Of a stretch of DNA of 64,000 bases, positions 26,850 through 34,222 are shown piece after piece. The stretch lies in assembly GCA_052386675.1 (NCBI GenBank), contig JBQTJX010000068.1:10143-74142 (forward strand), given 5' to 3'. The stretch's first letter is position 1; each line of letters opens with the position of its first letter. The notes under the pieces are model-generated. The model ran no database searches and was not told the origin of the DNA. It saw only the letters and a list, made by a program, of their open reading frames with translations. Source of the stretch: RBG-16-66-20 sp052386675 (GTDB taxonomy: Bacteria > Pseudomonadota > Gammaproteobacteria > Burkholderiales > SG8-39). The translations under genes were made by a program, and so were the position numbers.

Positions 26850-27476
26850 ATGATCTACGAAATGCGGACCTACGACCTCAAGCCCAGGTCGATGCCGGAG
26901 TACGTTCGGCGCTTCGGCGAGGCTTACGAGAAGCGCACGCGCCTGTCCAGGCTGGCGGCGTTCTGGCAAACCGAGATCGGGCCGCTCAACCAGGTCATCC
27001 ACGTCTGGCCGTACAAGGACCTGGAGGAACGCGCCCGCATCCGCGCCGAGGCCGTCGCGGCGGGCGGCTGGCCGCCTTCGGGCGGCGAGTTCATCGTGCG
27101 CATGCAGAGCGAGATCTTTATCCCGTGGCCGGACTCGCCCCTGTTGCCGGAAGGCGAGGTCGGGCCGTACTTCGAGCTGCGCACCTACACCCTGCGCCCT
27201 GGCGACCAGGCCAAGATCCGCAAGACCTGGGCGAAGTCGCTGCCGGTGCGGCATGCGATTTCGCCCTGCATCGCGACGTGGTTCTCCGAGCTGGGCGGAT
27301 TGAACAAGTTCGTGCACATCTGGCCGTACAAGGCGCTGGATGACCGGACGCGCGCGCGGAAGGCGGCGCTGGAGACCGGGGTGTGGCCGCCGAAGCCGGA
27401 TCCGGAGGAGCCTTACAACACGGATTACCAGGAGACGAAGATCTTGCTGGGGGCGGGGTTCTCGCCCTTGCGGTGA
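26850..27476 (+). CDS. NIPSNAP family protein (two tandem domains)
   Basis: This 208-aa protein has two ferredoxin-like NIPSNAP repeats. The first runs MIYEMRTYDLKPRSMPEY to NQVIHVWPYKDLEERARIR; the second runs YFELRTYTLRPGDQAKI to NKFVHIWPYKALDDRTRAR. A CGGAGG ribosome-binding site precedes the ATG. The biochemical role of bacterial NIPSNAPs is not established; the family is often found with aromatic or acid degradation genes. It is the last gene of the Bug/GST/MBL set, although the palindrome at 26796 separates it from the MBL gene. Confidence 0.9.
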   Translation: MIYEMRTYDLKPRSMPEYVRRFGEAYEKRTRLSRLAAFWQTEIGPLNQVIHVWPYKDLEERARIRAEAVAAGGWPPSGGEFIVRMQSEIFIPWPDSPLLPEGEVGPYFELRTYTLRPGDQAKIRKTWAKSLPVRHAISPCIATWFSELGGLNKFVHIWPYKALDDRTRARKAALETGVWPPKPDPEEPYNTDYQETKILLGAGFSPLR

Positions 27477-27486
27477 GGGGGGGCGC

Positions 27487-27804
27487 TCAGGCGCCTGCGC
27501 CAAGAGCCCGCTGCAACTCCCTCCTTGTTGCTCCCGCCGCAAACAGCGCGCGCACGATGAGGTCGAGCGACACGGATTGGTCTCCGGTCTCGATCTTGGC
27601 GATCCTGGATTGGCTGGAACGCATCCGCTGCGCGAGGTCGGTCTGGGAGAGGCCGTGCTTGCGCCTCGCTTCCCTTACCGCAGTGACCAGCGCCAGCTTG
27701 AGTTCGACGAGTGCAGCCTCCTGCTCGCTCAATCCCAGGAAATCGCGCGTCGATCCCGCCTTCCAACCCGCGGTCTTCAGTCGCTTCAGCTTCTCTGCAG
27801 TCAT
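27487..27804 (-). CDS. XRE-family antitoxin (HigA-like)
   Basis: This 105-aa protein has a helix-turn-helix domain at about residues 40-95 (AVREARRKHGLSQTDLAQRM, SSQSRIAKIE) after a short N-terminal toxin-binding or dimerisation segment (STRDFLGLSEQEAALVELK). It overlaps the toxin gene by 4 bp and comes second, the usual order in higBA-type modules. It should neutralise the toxin and repress the operon by binding an operator near the toxin start. Located at the left edge of the low-GC accessory region. Confidence 0.88.
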   Translation of the reverse strand: MTAEKLKRLKTAGWKAGSTRDFLGLSEQEAALVELKLALVTAVREARRKHGLSQTDLAQRMRSSQSRIAKIETGDQSVSLDLIVRALFAAGATRRELQRALGAGA

Positions 27805-28175
27805 CGCTTTGTCTCCTTGCCTTGTGCCGCCGCCAGATAGCGCCGCAGCCGGTCTTTGCACGTCTTCTTCACCGCCTCCGGCGTGGTTCTGCCGGACTTC
27901 TGGAAAACTTCGAGAATCACCACCGCATCTGACTCCAGGAAGTACACGATGCGCCAAGTCCGCGTTTCGTCGTTCACCCGCAGCTCGTGGCACGCCTTGC
28001 CGATGCTCGGCATCGGTCGCGAGTGGGGCAGGGCAATCGATTCGCCGCGTTGCAACCGCCTCAGGAGCACGCCGGCTTCGATGCGTGCGGTTGACGAGAA
28101 CGGCGGGGTTTTGACCTCGCCGTGCAACCACAACAGCGGCTTGTCTGCCTTTCGCACGGGCGCAGTATATGTCAT
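27801..28175 (-). CDS. RelE/HigB-type toxin (phage Gp49-like)
   Basis: This ~124-aa protein belongs to the phage-derived Gp49-like/HigB group of RelE-fold mRNA interferases. Diagnostic stretches are LLWLHGEVKTPPFS, LPHSRPMPSIG, CHELRVNDETRTWRIVYFL and VVILEVFQKSGRTTPEAVK. The start is uncertain: ATGs at 28175, 28184 and 28193 lie within or next to an inverted repeat that looks like the operator. A GTG a few codons further in (VRKADKPLLW) would give the family-typical N-terminus. The antitoxin gene follows with a 4-bp overlap. Confidence 0.87.
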   Translation of the reverse strand: MTYTAPVRKADKPLLWLHGEVKTPPFSSTARIEAGVLLRRLQRGESIALPHSRPMPSIGKACHELRVNDETRTWRIVYFLESDAVVILEVFQKSGRTTPEAVKKTCKDRLRRYLAAAQGKETKR

Positions 28176-28186
28176 ATCCGACATAT
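28167..28186. promoter_or_regulatory. inverted repeat at toxin start, candidate antitoxin operator
   Basis: ATATGTC-N6-GACATAT is a perfect 7-bp inverted repeat that overlaps the possible ATG codons of the HigB-like toxin. Its position fits autoregulation by the HTH antitoxin. If it is the operator, the true toxin start is probably downstream of it. Confidence 0.6.
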
Positions 28187-28208
28187 GCGCCATGCCTTGG
28201 CGAGCTCA

Positions 28209-28577
28209 ATGCGTACGGAGACACTCTCCACCGTCAACGGCCATCGTACCGACCACGGCTGGTCACTCATCGACACCGGCTGGATGGCCCTCTCGCGCGA
28301 CCGCGGCACCGCCAAACAGCTGCTCGATCAGGACTACGGCCTCGTCTGCGACGCGGACGGCCGCCCGATCCCCGACCTGATCGTCGTTGACGCCCACCAG
28401 GAGCACGGCGTCATCGCCCAGCGCTGCGGCGACAAGGCGCCAGTGTTATCCGTCGGCACTCGCCTGCGCATTCTTCCCAACCACGCCTGCGCTACTGGGG
28501 CGCAGCATGAGGGGTACAACGTGGTGGAGGGGAAGAGGGAAGTGCCGGCGCGCTGGGCGCGGTTCACCGGATGGTAG
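28209..28577 (+). pseudogene. C-terminal fragment of a D-threonine aldolase/D-serine dehydratase-like gene
   Basis: The 122-codon frame encodes only the C-terminal third of a DSD1-type PLP enzyme. STVNGHRTDHGWSLIDTGWM, ALSRDRGTA, DYGLVCDADGRP, QEHGVIAQRCG and LRILPNHACATGAQH match that family, including the metal-binding His and Cys of the C-terminal barrel. The PLP-binding alpha/beta barrel is missing and is not elsewhere in the window. The frame is intact, but a functional product is unlikely. A second, more decayed copy of its last ~307 bp lies at 29634-29940. Confidence 0.8.
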
Positions 28578-28826
28578 GAGGCGTGAATGTTGTGGCGATC
28601 CGAAAGATGGATTGCTCTCGCTGTCCGATACTCAGGCAAAGACCTTCCGCTCTCGCAAGTTCCACCGTATCTTTCTGACACGTTCTTTGGGGAGGATCAT
28701 GGTCCATTCCAACGGGCGCTCTTCGCTGGCTGCTGGGCACGCATGCGGTGCGCTGCAGGAATTCATTGTACGGCGTCATTCAGATGATCGATTAGCTAGT
28801 GTTGACGAGTTTGTCTTGGGGGGCGT
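28578..28826. other. 249-bp intergenic stretch at the GC drop
   Basis: No gene is recognised here. GC content falls across this interval, marking the left border of the foreign-looking DNA. It contains GAATTC and CTGCAG runs and short frames on both strands that have no family features. The promoter of the following membrane-protein gene should lie here; no consensus is clear. Confidence 0.45.
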
Positions 28827-29591
28827 ATGGAATTTTGGGAAGAACTATGGACGGAGTACCGCGAGCTTGCGAAGTCCTTGGTGGGGGTGGTCTTTGAGCT
28901 GGTCGCAATTTTTTTTGTCATCAAGTTTGGTGAGGGGCTCATTCATCTATTGAACGTGGAGCCGTCCTGTGACCCCAAAAAATGGATCGACTGCGGCCAC
29001 ACGGCCGCCTTACTTATTGCCTGGGTGGGCCTCACAGTGTCATTCGTCGTCACAGCTGGGGTCTTCACGTACAGGCACACTATGCGTCGAGTGCACGACA
29101 TTGGAATGGCACAGTCTCTGCAAGACACGCGAACGTATACAGCAGCAATTACGTCTGCGTCTGACTCACTTGAACCGGGGGCACTGGAGGGCGATCGATC
29201 AAGGGCGATACAAAGACTTTTGGGTATACGCGACAACTATCCTACTGATCGATATGTTTCTCTCTACCTTGGTCGACTTTACAGAGCGAATCAGGACTTC
29301 GAAGGCGCGATCTCTGCGGCTTCGTTCTTTATTCAGGCGAAGGAGAAAGTAGGCAAGCTCGATATTGACTACGGTGACTTGATATACAACCGTGCATGCT
29401 ACAAAGCGCTTCTAACAACAAAGTTGGACGGCGAACCGAAGTCAATGGTAACTAATGGTGCTTTGGACGATCTAGAGAAATCAATAGGAATATCTCGAGA
29501 CAACGCAGATGCAGCGAAGGCCGATTCCGACTTTGCGGCCCTACGGCAGAATGCGAGATATCGTCAGCTGACTGGGCAAGCAGCAGTATAG
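28827..29591 (+). CDS. unknown two-TM protein with TPR-like cytoplasmic domain
   Basis: This 254-aa protein begins at an ATG preceded by GGGGGG. Two hydrophobic helices (LVGVVFELVAIFFVIKF near residues 18-34 and AALLIAWVGLTVSFVVTAGV near 61-80) flank a short loop with two Cys (EPSCDPKKWIDCG). Residues ~120-250 are helical and TPR-like (YVSLYLGRLYRANQDFEGAI, YNRACYKALL, DFAALRQNARYRQL). Codon use and GC are clearly lower than in the backbone genes. It sits alone between two decayed aldolase fragments. No function is recognised; a membrane-located effector or scaffold is speculative. Confidence 0.72.
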   Translation: MEFWEELWTEYRELAKSLVGVVFELVAIFFVIKFGEGLIHLLNVEPSCDPKKWIDCGHTAALLIAWVGLTVSFVVTAGVFTYRHTMRRVHDIGMAQSLQDTRTYTAAITSASDSLEPGALEGDRSRAIQRLLGIRDNYPTDRYVSLYLGRLYRANQDFEGAISAASFFIQAKEKVGKLDIDYGDLIYNRACYKALLTTKLDGEPKSMVTNGALDDLEKSIGISRDNADAAKADSDFAALRQNARYRQLTGQAAV

Positions 29592-29633
29592 ATATCTCGA
29601 CAGATGCGTGGGATGTAATGAGGAAGAGCTTAG

Positions 29634-29940
29634 TCGACGCCGGCTGGATGGCTCTCTCCCGCGACCGCGGCACCGTCAAGCAGCCGCTCGACCAGGGCTA
29701 CGGCCTTGCCTGCGACTTCGACGGCCGCCCGATCCCGGCCTGATCGTCGTCGACGCCCACTAGGAGCACGGCGTCATCGCCCACCGATCCGGCGGCAAAG
29801 CCTCCGCGCTACCCGTCGGCACCCGCCTTCGCATTCTTCCGAACCACGCCTGTGTTACTGGAGCGCAGCATGGGGGGTACAACGTGGTGGAGGGGACGAG
29901 GGAAGACCTGGAGCGCTGGAAGAGGTTCCGCGGCTGGTAG
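29634..29940 (+). pseudogene. second, frameshifted copy of the D-threonine aldolase C-terminal fragment
   Basis: This segment aligns by eye along its full length with 28269-28577 at very roughly 80-85% identity. A 1-nt deletion after GCCCGATCCC shifts the frame, and the CAG of the QEHG motif region has become a TAG stop, so it cannot encode the domain. It ends, like the first copy, at a GGCTGGTAG. It accounts for most of the 414-bp gap between the membrane-protein gene and the methyltransferase gene. Confidence 0.85.
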
Positions 29941-29968
29941 GAAGCGGGACGGGGGATTTTGCTGGAAT

Positions 29969-29984
29969 GTAACCGATCGGTTAC
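29969..29984. repeat. CGATCG-centred perfect palindrome (copy 2 of 4)
   Basis: GTAACCGATCGGTTAC, 16 bp, lies between the 3' ends of the decayed aldolase copy and the methyltransferase gene. It is downstream of both, so a promoter-operator role is unlikely here. Confidence 0.85.
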
Positions 29985-30005
29985 TTTCAGAGAAACTACT
30001 CGAAG

Positions 30006-31310
30006 TTAACCTGGAACCTCAATCCCAATTTTGGATCGCATTGCACATTCAAGTTCGTGCATTTTTCTTGCATCTCGTCGTTTCAAGGCAGACGAGTACG
30101 CGGCTGCAATGCGCCGCTCGACATTGAGTACATTTATGGGAAGTAAAACTTTCTGTAAGTCTGATTTGGCGATATAGGTGGCTCCGGTTCCCCGCTCAAG
30201 TACTGAGCCGAATTCATCGCTTGAATACACAGCTCGGAGGCCGGCCAATATCGCGTTACGGTCTGCTTGTCGTTTCGGCCTGATGCGGAACATGCAGTCC
30301 GATATGCTGAATGCGCCGCGTCTTGCGAGCAAGCTGAACGTCTTACTTGCCCTACGGGAAACACGGGCAACGAGTATGTCCCGATTGCTAGCGAGCACAT
30401 CGGCACGGCCAGAATTCTTCAACTCTGTTTCTTCGTTGGGCACCCAAAATCCGTCTTGCATGCAGTCAGAATGCAGACCCGGCAATTGATCAAACGGTGC
30501 CGAGGCTATCCCTCTCGAAATTGTTGCTAACAGTTCGAGGCGCTGCCACTTAATTTTCTGAGAGCCTTTGATGACATTGGCAAGCTGAATCGCGGCACTT
30601 GCGTAGGTAAAGTCGAACCGAATGTCGGCATCTCGCTTAGAAGGTAGCGTTAGAGCGGTTGGCGAATGGAAAGAATGATTCAGAAGCATCACAGCTTTCT
30701 TTTTGGTGGCTTTTCGCATCTTCACAACAAAAAAGCGCCCTTCGACGCCACGGAATAATCGCTTCGGGAGTTCATGTACGTGCTCGAATGAACTGAACTG
30801 AAGCAAATAACGCCGGAACCACTCAAGTGAAATTCCCGACACAATCGAACCGGGAAGAATTGCAATTGCCGTGCCCCCCGCCCTTAGATGCGTCAACGCT
30901 TTGAGCAGGAAAAGGGCTTCAATAGGCGCACTGCGCTTCTTGATGCTTTCAGGTACGCCATCGAGAACATCAAGCAAAAGCCAATTCTCCTTTCGAGCAG
31001 AGAACGGCGGATTCATCAACGCGCAATCGAAGTTAGTAGCCAAGTCACGATCGGTAAACTTCAAGAAGTTGCCGTTTCGGATGACTAGAGCTTGAGTACC
31101 GACACTGACGAGCCGTTTACGCAATACATCCAACACGCTAGAGCGCTTGTCTATGCAGACAATCGTGGCTGACGACGAGAGCCGGTTCAACAACGGCTTA
31201 AGGAGGTCTCCCTTGCCTGCGCAAGGCTCCAGTACGAGCCGAGAGTTCGATGGTACTAAGCTCGCTAAATGAACCGCGAGATCGGCGGGGGTTAAGTGGT
31301 TAACGGTCAC
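30006..31310 (-). CDS. N6-adenine DNA methyltransferase with TRD-like C-terminus
   Basis: This is a ~434-aa protein from a GTG that overlaps the upstream stop (TAGTG); an earlier GTG at 31340 is possible. The SAM-binding motif I LVLEPCAGKGDLL (~28-35) and catalytic motif IV LMNPPFSARK (~100-103) define a gamma/beta-class N6-adenine methyltransferase. The C-terminal half ends with RGTGATYIAKSDLQKVLLP (~372-390) and a helical tail, as in the target-recognition domains of type I HsdS and type IIG enzymes. No endonuclease is fused or adjacent. It is the last gene of the four-gene cassette and may mark self DNA or act on its own. Confidence 0.8.
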   Translation of the reverse strand: MTVNHLTPADLAVHLASLVPSNSRLVLEPCAGKGDLLKPLLNRLSSSATIVCIDKRSSVLDVLRKRLVSVGTQALVIRNGNFLKFTDRDLATNFDCALMNPPFSARKENWLLLDVLDGVPESIKKRSAPIEALFLLKALTHLRAGGTAIAILPGSIVSGISLEWFRRYLLQFSSFEHVHELPKRLFRGVEGRFFVVKMRKATKKKAVMLLNHSFHSPTALTLPSKRDADIRFDFTYASAAIQLANVIKGSQKIKWQRLELLATISRGIASAPFDQLPGLHSDCMQDGFWVPNEETELKNSGRADVLASNRDILVARVSRRASKTFSLLARRGAFSISDCMFRIRPKRQADRNAILAGLRAVYSSDEFGSVLERGTGATYIAKSDLQKVLLPINVLNVERRIAAAYSSALKRRDARKMHELECAMRSKIGIEVPG

Positions 31311-32212
31311 TAGGAAAAGGTGGCGCAGTAAAGATGCCACTTAGTATGGGACTCGGTACGTCCAGCCTTCCTTCGTGGATGGTCGTAGATGATCCCGACA
31401 TTCTTTCGATCCGCACAGAATAGAGCAGCACCAATTCCCGTTGGCTTCGTGCCCAATGGTGCAATAAACATTTTGTCACTGGTCCCTAGGCTCCGCTCAA
31501 ACTCGCTCAGTAGCTGATACGCGGATAGGGGACTTGCCGCGCCGCAGAATTTGATCTCTGGGCGAATGTTGCTTTCCTGAATGACCCTGAGATTGCGGGA
31601 AAAGGCATTCATTTCCCATCCAGGTGAGTAAGCCGGAACGCCGAATACGAGTGCGCATCGATTGCCGTTGATCGGCTGATGATCTTCAAGAGCTCTATCC
31701 AGTCTTCTCTGCTCGTAGCCTAGGAAGAAAACACCACGAGCGGCGCGAGCGCCCGCGAGATTGATCACGAACTCTGGGATCGGGCGAAAGCCGACAAACT
31801 CTCGGGTAAGCTCAAAATCCCGCCGCCGCAATAGTTCCTGAGATTGGGGGGCCGCATAGTCGGCTGGCTCAACATACAGAAGTGATATACGCGCAATGGC
31901 AGCGCTGCGAGCCGCGCGGCACAGAAGAAGTATCTCGGCGATTCCGAGTGTCGTGCACTCAAGCAATATTCGCTTCGCAGCAAACGGAAGAAATAGAGCG
32001 TCAATGTCGTCAGCAGGTCCGCAGGTGCTGCCGAGCGTGACTTCGAACGTTTCCGGATCGTAGGAAGTTTCGACGACCTGTATCCCGGCACCCCGGATAG
32101 CTTCAATTGCTGAATGACCTCTCGCGTCAATAGGTGTGCCAACGAACGCAACAGAAAGCGACGACCAGTTGACGGCACTCGCCGACATCGTGGTTCGCAT
32201 CGCGATGTCCAC
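31310..32212 (-). CDS. unknown two-domain protein with CARF-like GTK motif
   Basis: This 300-aa protein (GTG start 2 bp after the ATPase stop; ATGs at 32200 and 32188 are alternatives) appears to hold two alpha/beta domains. The first begins VAFVGTPIDARGHSAIEAIR; the second begins CALVFGVPAYSPGWE. Near the end, FIAPLGTKPTGIGAALF (250-266) is followed by VGIIYDHPRRKAGRTESHT. The strand-GTK-helix pattern recalls the GGTK motif of CARF-type nucleotide sensors, but there is no firm family match. No nuclease motif is seen. Its place between ATPase and methyltransferase suggests a sensor or specificity role (inference). Confidence 0.72.
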   Translation of the reverse strand: MDIAMRTTMSASAVNWSSLSVAFVGTPIDARGHSAIEAIRGAGIQVVETSYDPETFEVTLGSTCGPADDIDALFLPFAAKRILLECTTLGIAEILLLCRAARSAAIARISLLYVEPADYAAPQSQELLRRRDFELTREFVGFRPIPEFVINLAGARAARGVFFLGYEQRRLDRALEDHQPINGNRCALVFGVPAYSPGWEMNAFSRNLRVIQESNIRPEIKFCGAASPLSAYQLLSEFERSLGTSDKMFIAPLGTKPTGIGAALFCADRKNVGIIYDHPRRKAGRTESHTKWHLYCATFS

Positions 32213-32214
32213 TG

Positions 32215-34218
32215 CTATTCCTCATCCTCACTGAAGAGCGGGAGCACCACAGAAGCGGTTGCACTATCTTCAACATTCCAGCGGCGTTTGAATGTACGCA
32301 TAAGCTCGGTGTACTCATTGATTGATCCGCGAATGAGGCAGATTAGCTGTTCAGAAGTCAGCTCCAATTTTCGACGCTTTCGGTAACTTAAAAAGAAGTA
32401 TGGTGCATAGATTGGATTGAGCACGTAGTCCACTGCGTCTGGACGAGTAGGATCCTTTTGCTTTGTCGACGGTTCTTCGACAAGAACCGACCATCGTAGC
32501 GCCTCCAAAAGCAGATCCTGGTCTTCATTCAGCAACTCGTCGGCACCTCTAGTGATAGCAAAATGACTCTGCTCCGGTTCACTCTGCGTCGGTCGTGAAT
32601 GTGCTAGTGCAAAAAGTGTTCCAAGGCGAAGTACAAACGTATGAAGTTGTTCGCCCTTGCGACCAAAACTCCGGATCTCCGACAGGAAGCTTGTGCTGGC
32701 TTGGCGAGCGGCTTCAGCTTGTTTGTGGGGTTCAATGGACGGCGCATCTACTGAAAGAACATCTGTCGCACGTGCAAATGATTTGTAACAAAGCTCTAGA
32801 AAGTGCCGAAGATTTCCCCGAGACAGATAGACGAATGTTTCAAACCCTGCATAGAAAGGGCAGTTCCGAGAATACGGTTGGTACAGTTGCAGATAACAGC
32901 CGACAAAGTTGTTATGTAACCAGCCGCTTGAGCCCGTGAATTTGTTTGCTCGCCCACGCTCAAGTTGATCAAGTTCGTGCAGTAAATCTTGGGGATCGGT
33001 TCTTTGACGTGAAAGCATGGCGGGCGCAATTATCGAGGCCGCCTTTGTCGATGGGCGCACGAATCGCTTTGGATCTATCCGAGACCCGCGAGTTCTTAGC
33101 GCCTTAGTAGTCCTCTCGACCAAAGTCGAGAGAATTGAGCTGTCTTTAAAGACTTCTTCACATAACTCGTCCGCAGTGAGGCTTGGGAGAATCGAGGACG
33201 CGTAGTGCTTTACTTGAGCTGTGTAAGAAGAATTGGTGCGGGCTGACAGGGCGGCAGGATCGCGTAGCGCGGCCGTATTTATTGGTACGGGGAACTCACT
33301 TTCCGCGAGCGCCGAAATAAGAATTTCGCCCGCAAATACTGGAAATGTATCTTGGTGCTCGAGGAGCAATGCCTCTAGATCGAGCGTGCGATAGTCGTGA
33401 ATGTCTGAAACTGATTCGGCGCTATGTGTAAGGCGATCCCGAAAGCCGTGTCTACGCATAGCAACGTGAAACACGACAGGCGGCTCGCTGTGTTTCAGGC
33501 AGGTATTTATTGTTCGCTGCTGGTAATCGCACAAGCTCTCATACTCATCAATAAATATCTGGCACGCGATTGATGAAAAGTCGCCGACCCTCGATTCCCG
33601 AACAAGCGCGATCGTTGCTAACAGAAAGTGAATACCCGGTAGAAATATCGGTTCGGGCGTCTTCCTGACATTGTTCACCCATGTTTCGAATTCCCAAAGG
33701 CGCTCCCTTAGAAAGACTTTGAGCGCCCCCAATGTCGCAGGAATTCGATCGTCAAATGCAGTGAGCCCGGGCAGTTCCATTGCCTGAGTGGTAGTTGGAC
33801 TTACAACGGCAATCGAGCTATTAGAGATTGTTTCCAGCGCCGCCAGAAATTCAAGAGTTAATGTCAGTGCGAGGTAGTGATCGAAGGCAGATCTCCAGTT
33901 CTCTTGCAATAGCCCTCGTCCGAGCATCGCATTGCAAAACTGAGTGTCGGTGCGCCAGTACAGCCCTATCTGGGAAAGCGCGTCCTTGCTTAACGTCGGC
34001 CGACTTCTGGAGAACACAGATTCATGCGAGAAGTAACGCAGCAGCATGGTCTTGCCGCAGCCTCGCCCCCCGACGACTACGCGGGGCTTTGTTGCCGTAA
34101 GAAGATCGAGTTGGAAAAAAAACGGAGGAAGTACATATCTATTCCAGACATCGCGATCAAACTCGCTAGCGCGATTCTTCGAGAGTTGTGATCGAACGGT
34201 ATCAAGCGTAAGGGGCAT
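32215..34218 (-). CDS. ORC/CDC6-like AAA family ATPase
   Basis: This 667-aa P-loop ATPase counts from the ATG at 34218; an upstream start at 34299 would overlap the previous gene by 77 bp. Walker A is VVVGGRGCGKTMLLRYF (GxxGxGKT at about 50-57) and Walker B is QIFIDEYESL (221-227), followed by a sensor-like VVFHVAMRRHG. The remainder is helical, with a possible winged-helix region near the C-terminus. From memory this resembles the ORC-CDC6-like ATPases described in predicted bacterial conflict systems next to a phosphoribosyltransferase-like protein, which is exactly the upstream gene here. Confidence 0.8.
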   Translation of the reverse strand: MPLTLDTVRSQLSKNRASEFDRDVWNRYVLPPFFFQLDLLTATKPRVVVGGRGCGKTMLLRYFSHESVFSRSRPTLSKDALSQIGLYWRTDTQFCNAMLGRGLLQENWRSAFDHYLALTLTLEFLAALETISNSSIAVVSPTTTQAMELPGLTAFDDRIPATLGALKVFLRERLWEFETWVNNVRKTPEPIFLPGIHFLLATIALVRESRVGDFSSIACQIFIDEYESLCDYQQRTINTCLKHSEPPVVFHVAMRRHGFRDRLTHSAESVSDIHDYRTLDLEALLLEHQDTFPVFAGEILISALAESEFPVPINTAALRDPAALSARTNSSYTAQVKHYASSILPSLTADELCEEVFKDSSILSTLVERTTKALRTRGSRIDPKRFVRPSTKAASIIAPAMLSRQRTDPQDLLHELDQLERGRANKFTGSSGWLHNNFVGCYLQLYQPYSRNCPFYAGFETFVYLSRGNLRHFLELCYKSFARATDVLSVDAPSIEPHKQAEAARQASTSFLSEIRSFGRKGEQLHTFVLRLGTLFALAHSRPTQSEPEQSHFAITRGADELLNEDQDLLLEALRWSVLVEEPSTKQKDPTRPDAVDYVLNPIYAPYFFLSYRKRRKLELTSEQLICLIRGSINEYTELMRTFKRRWNVEDSATASVVLPLFSEDEE

Positions 34219-34222
34219 TGAT

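Noticed and set aside
28564..28787. Short frames on both strands between the aldolase fragment and the membrane-protein gene
   Set aside because: No ribosome-binding site, domain or family feature; they disagree in frame and strand.
28209..29940. Composite transposon or insertion sequence made by the two aldolase fragments
   Set aside because: The copies are not identical, have no terminal inverted repeats, and no transposase gene lies between or beside them.
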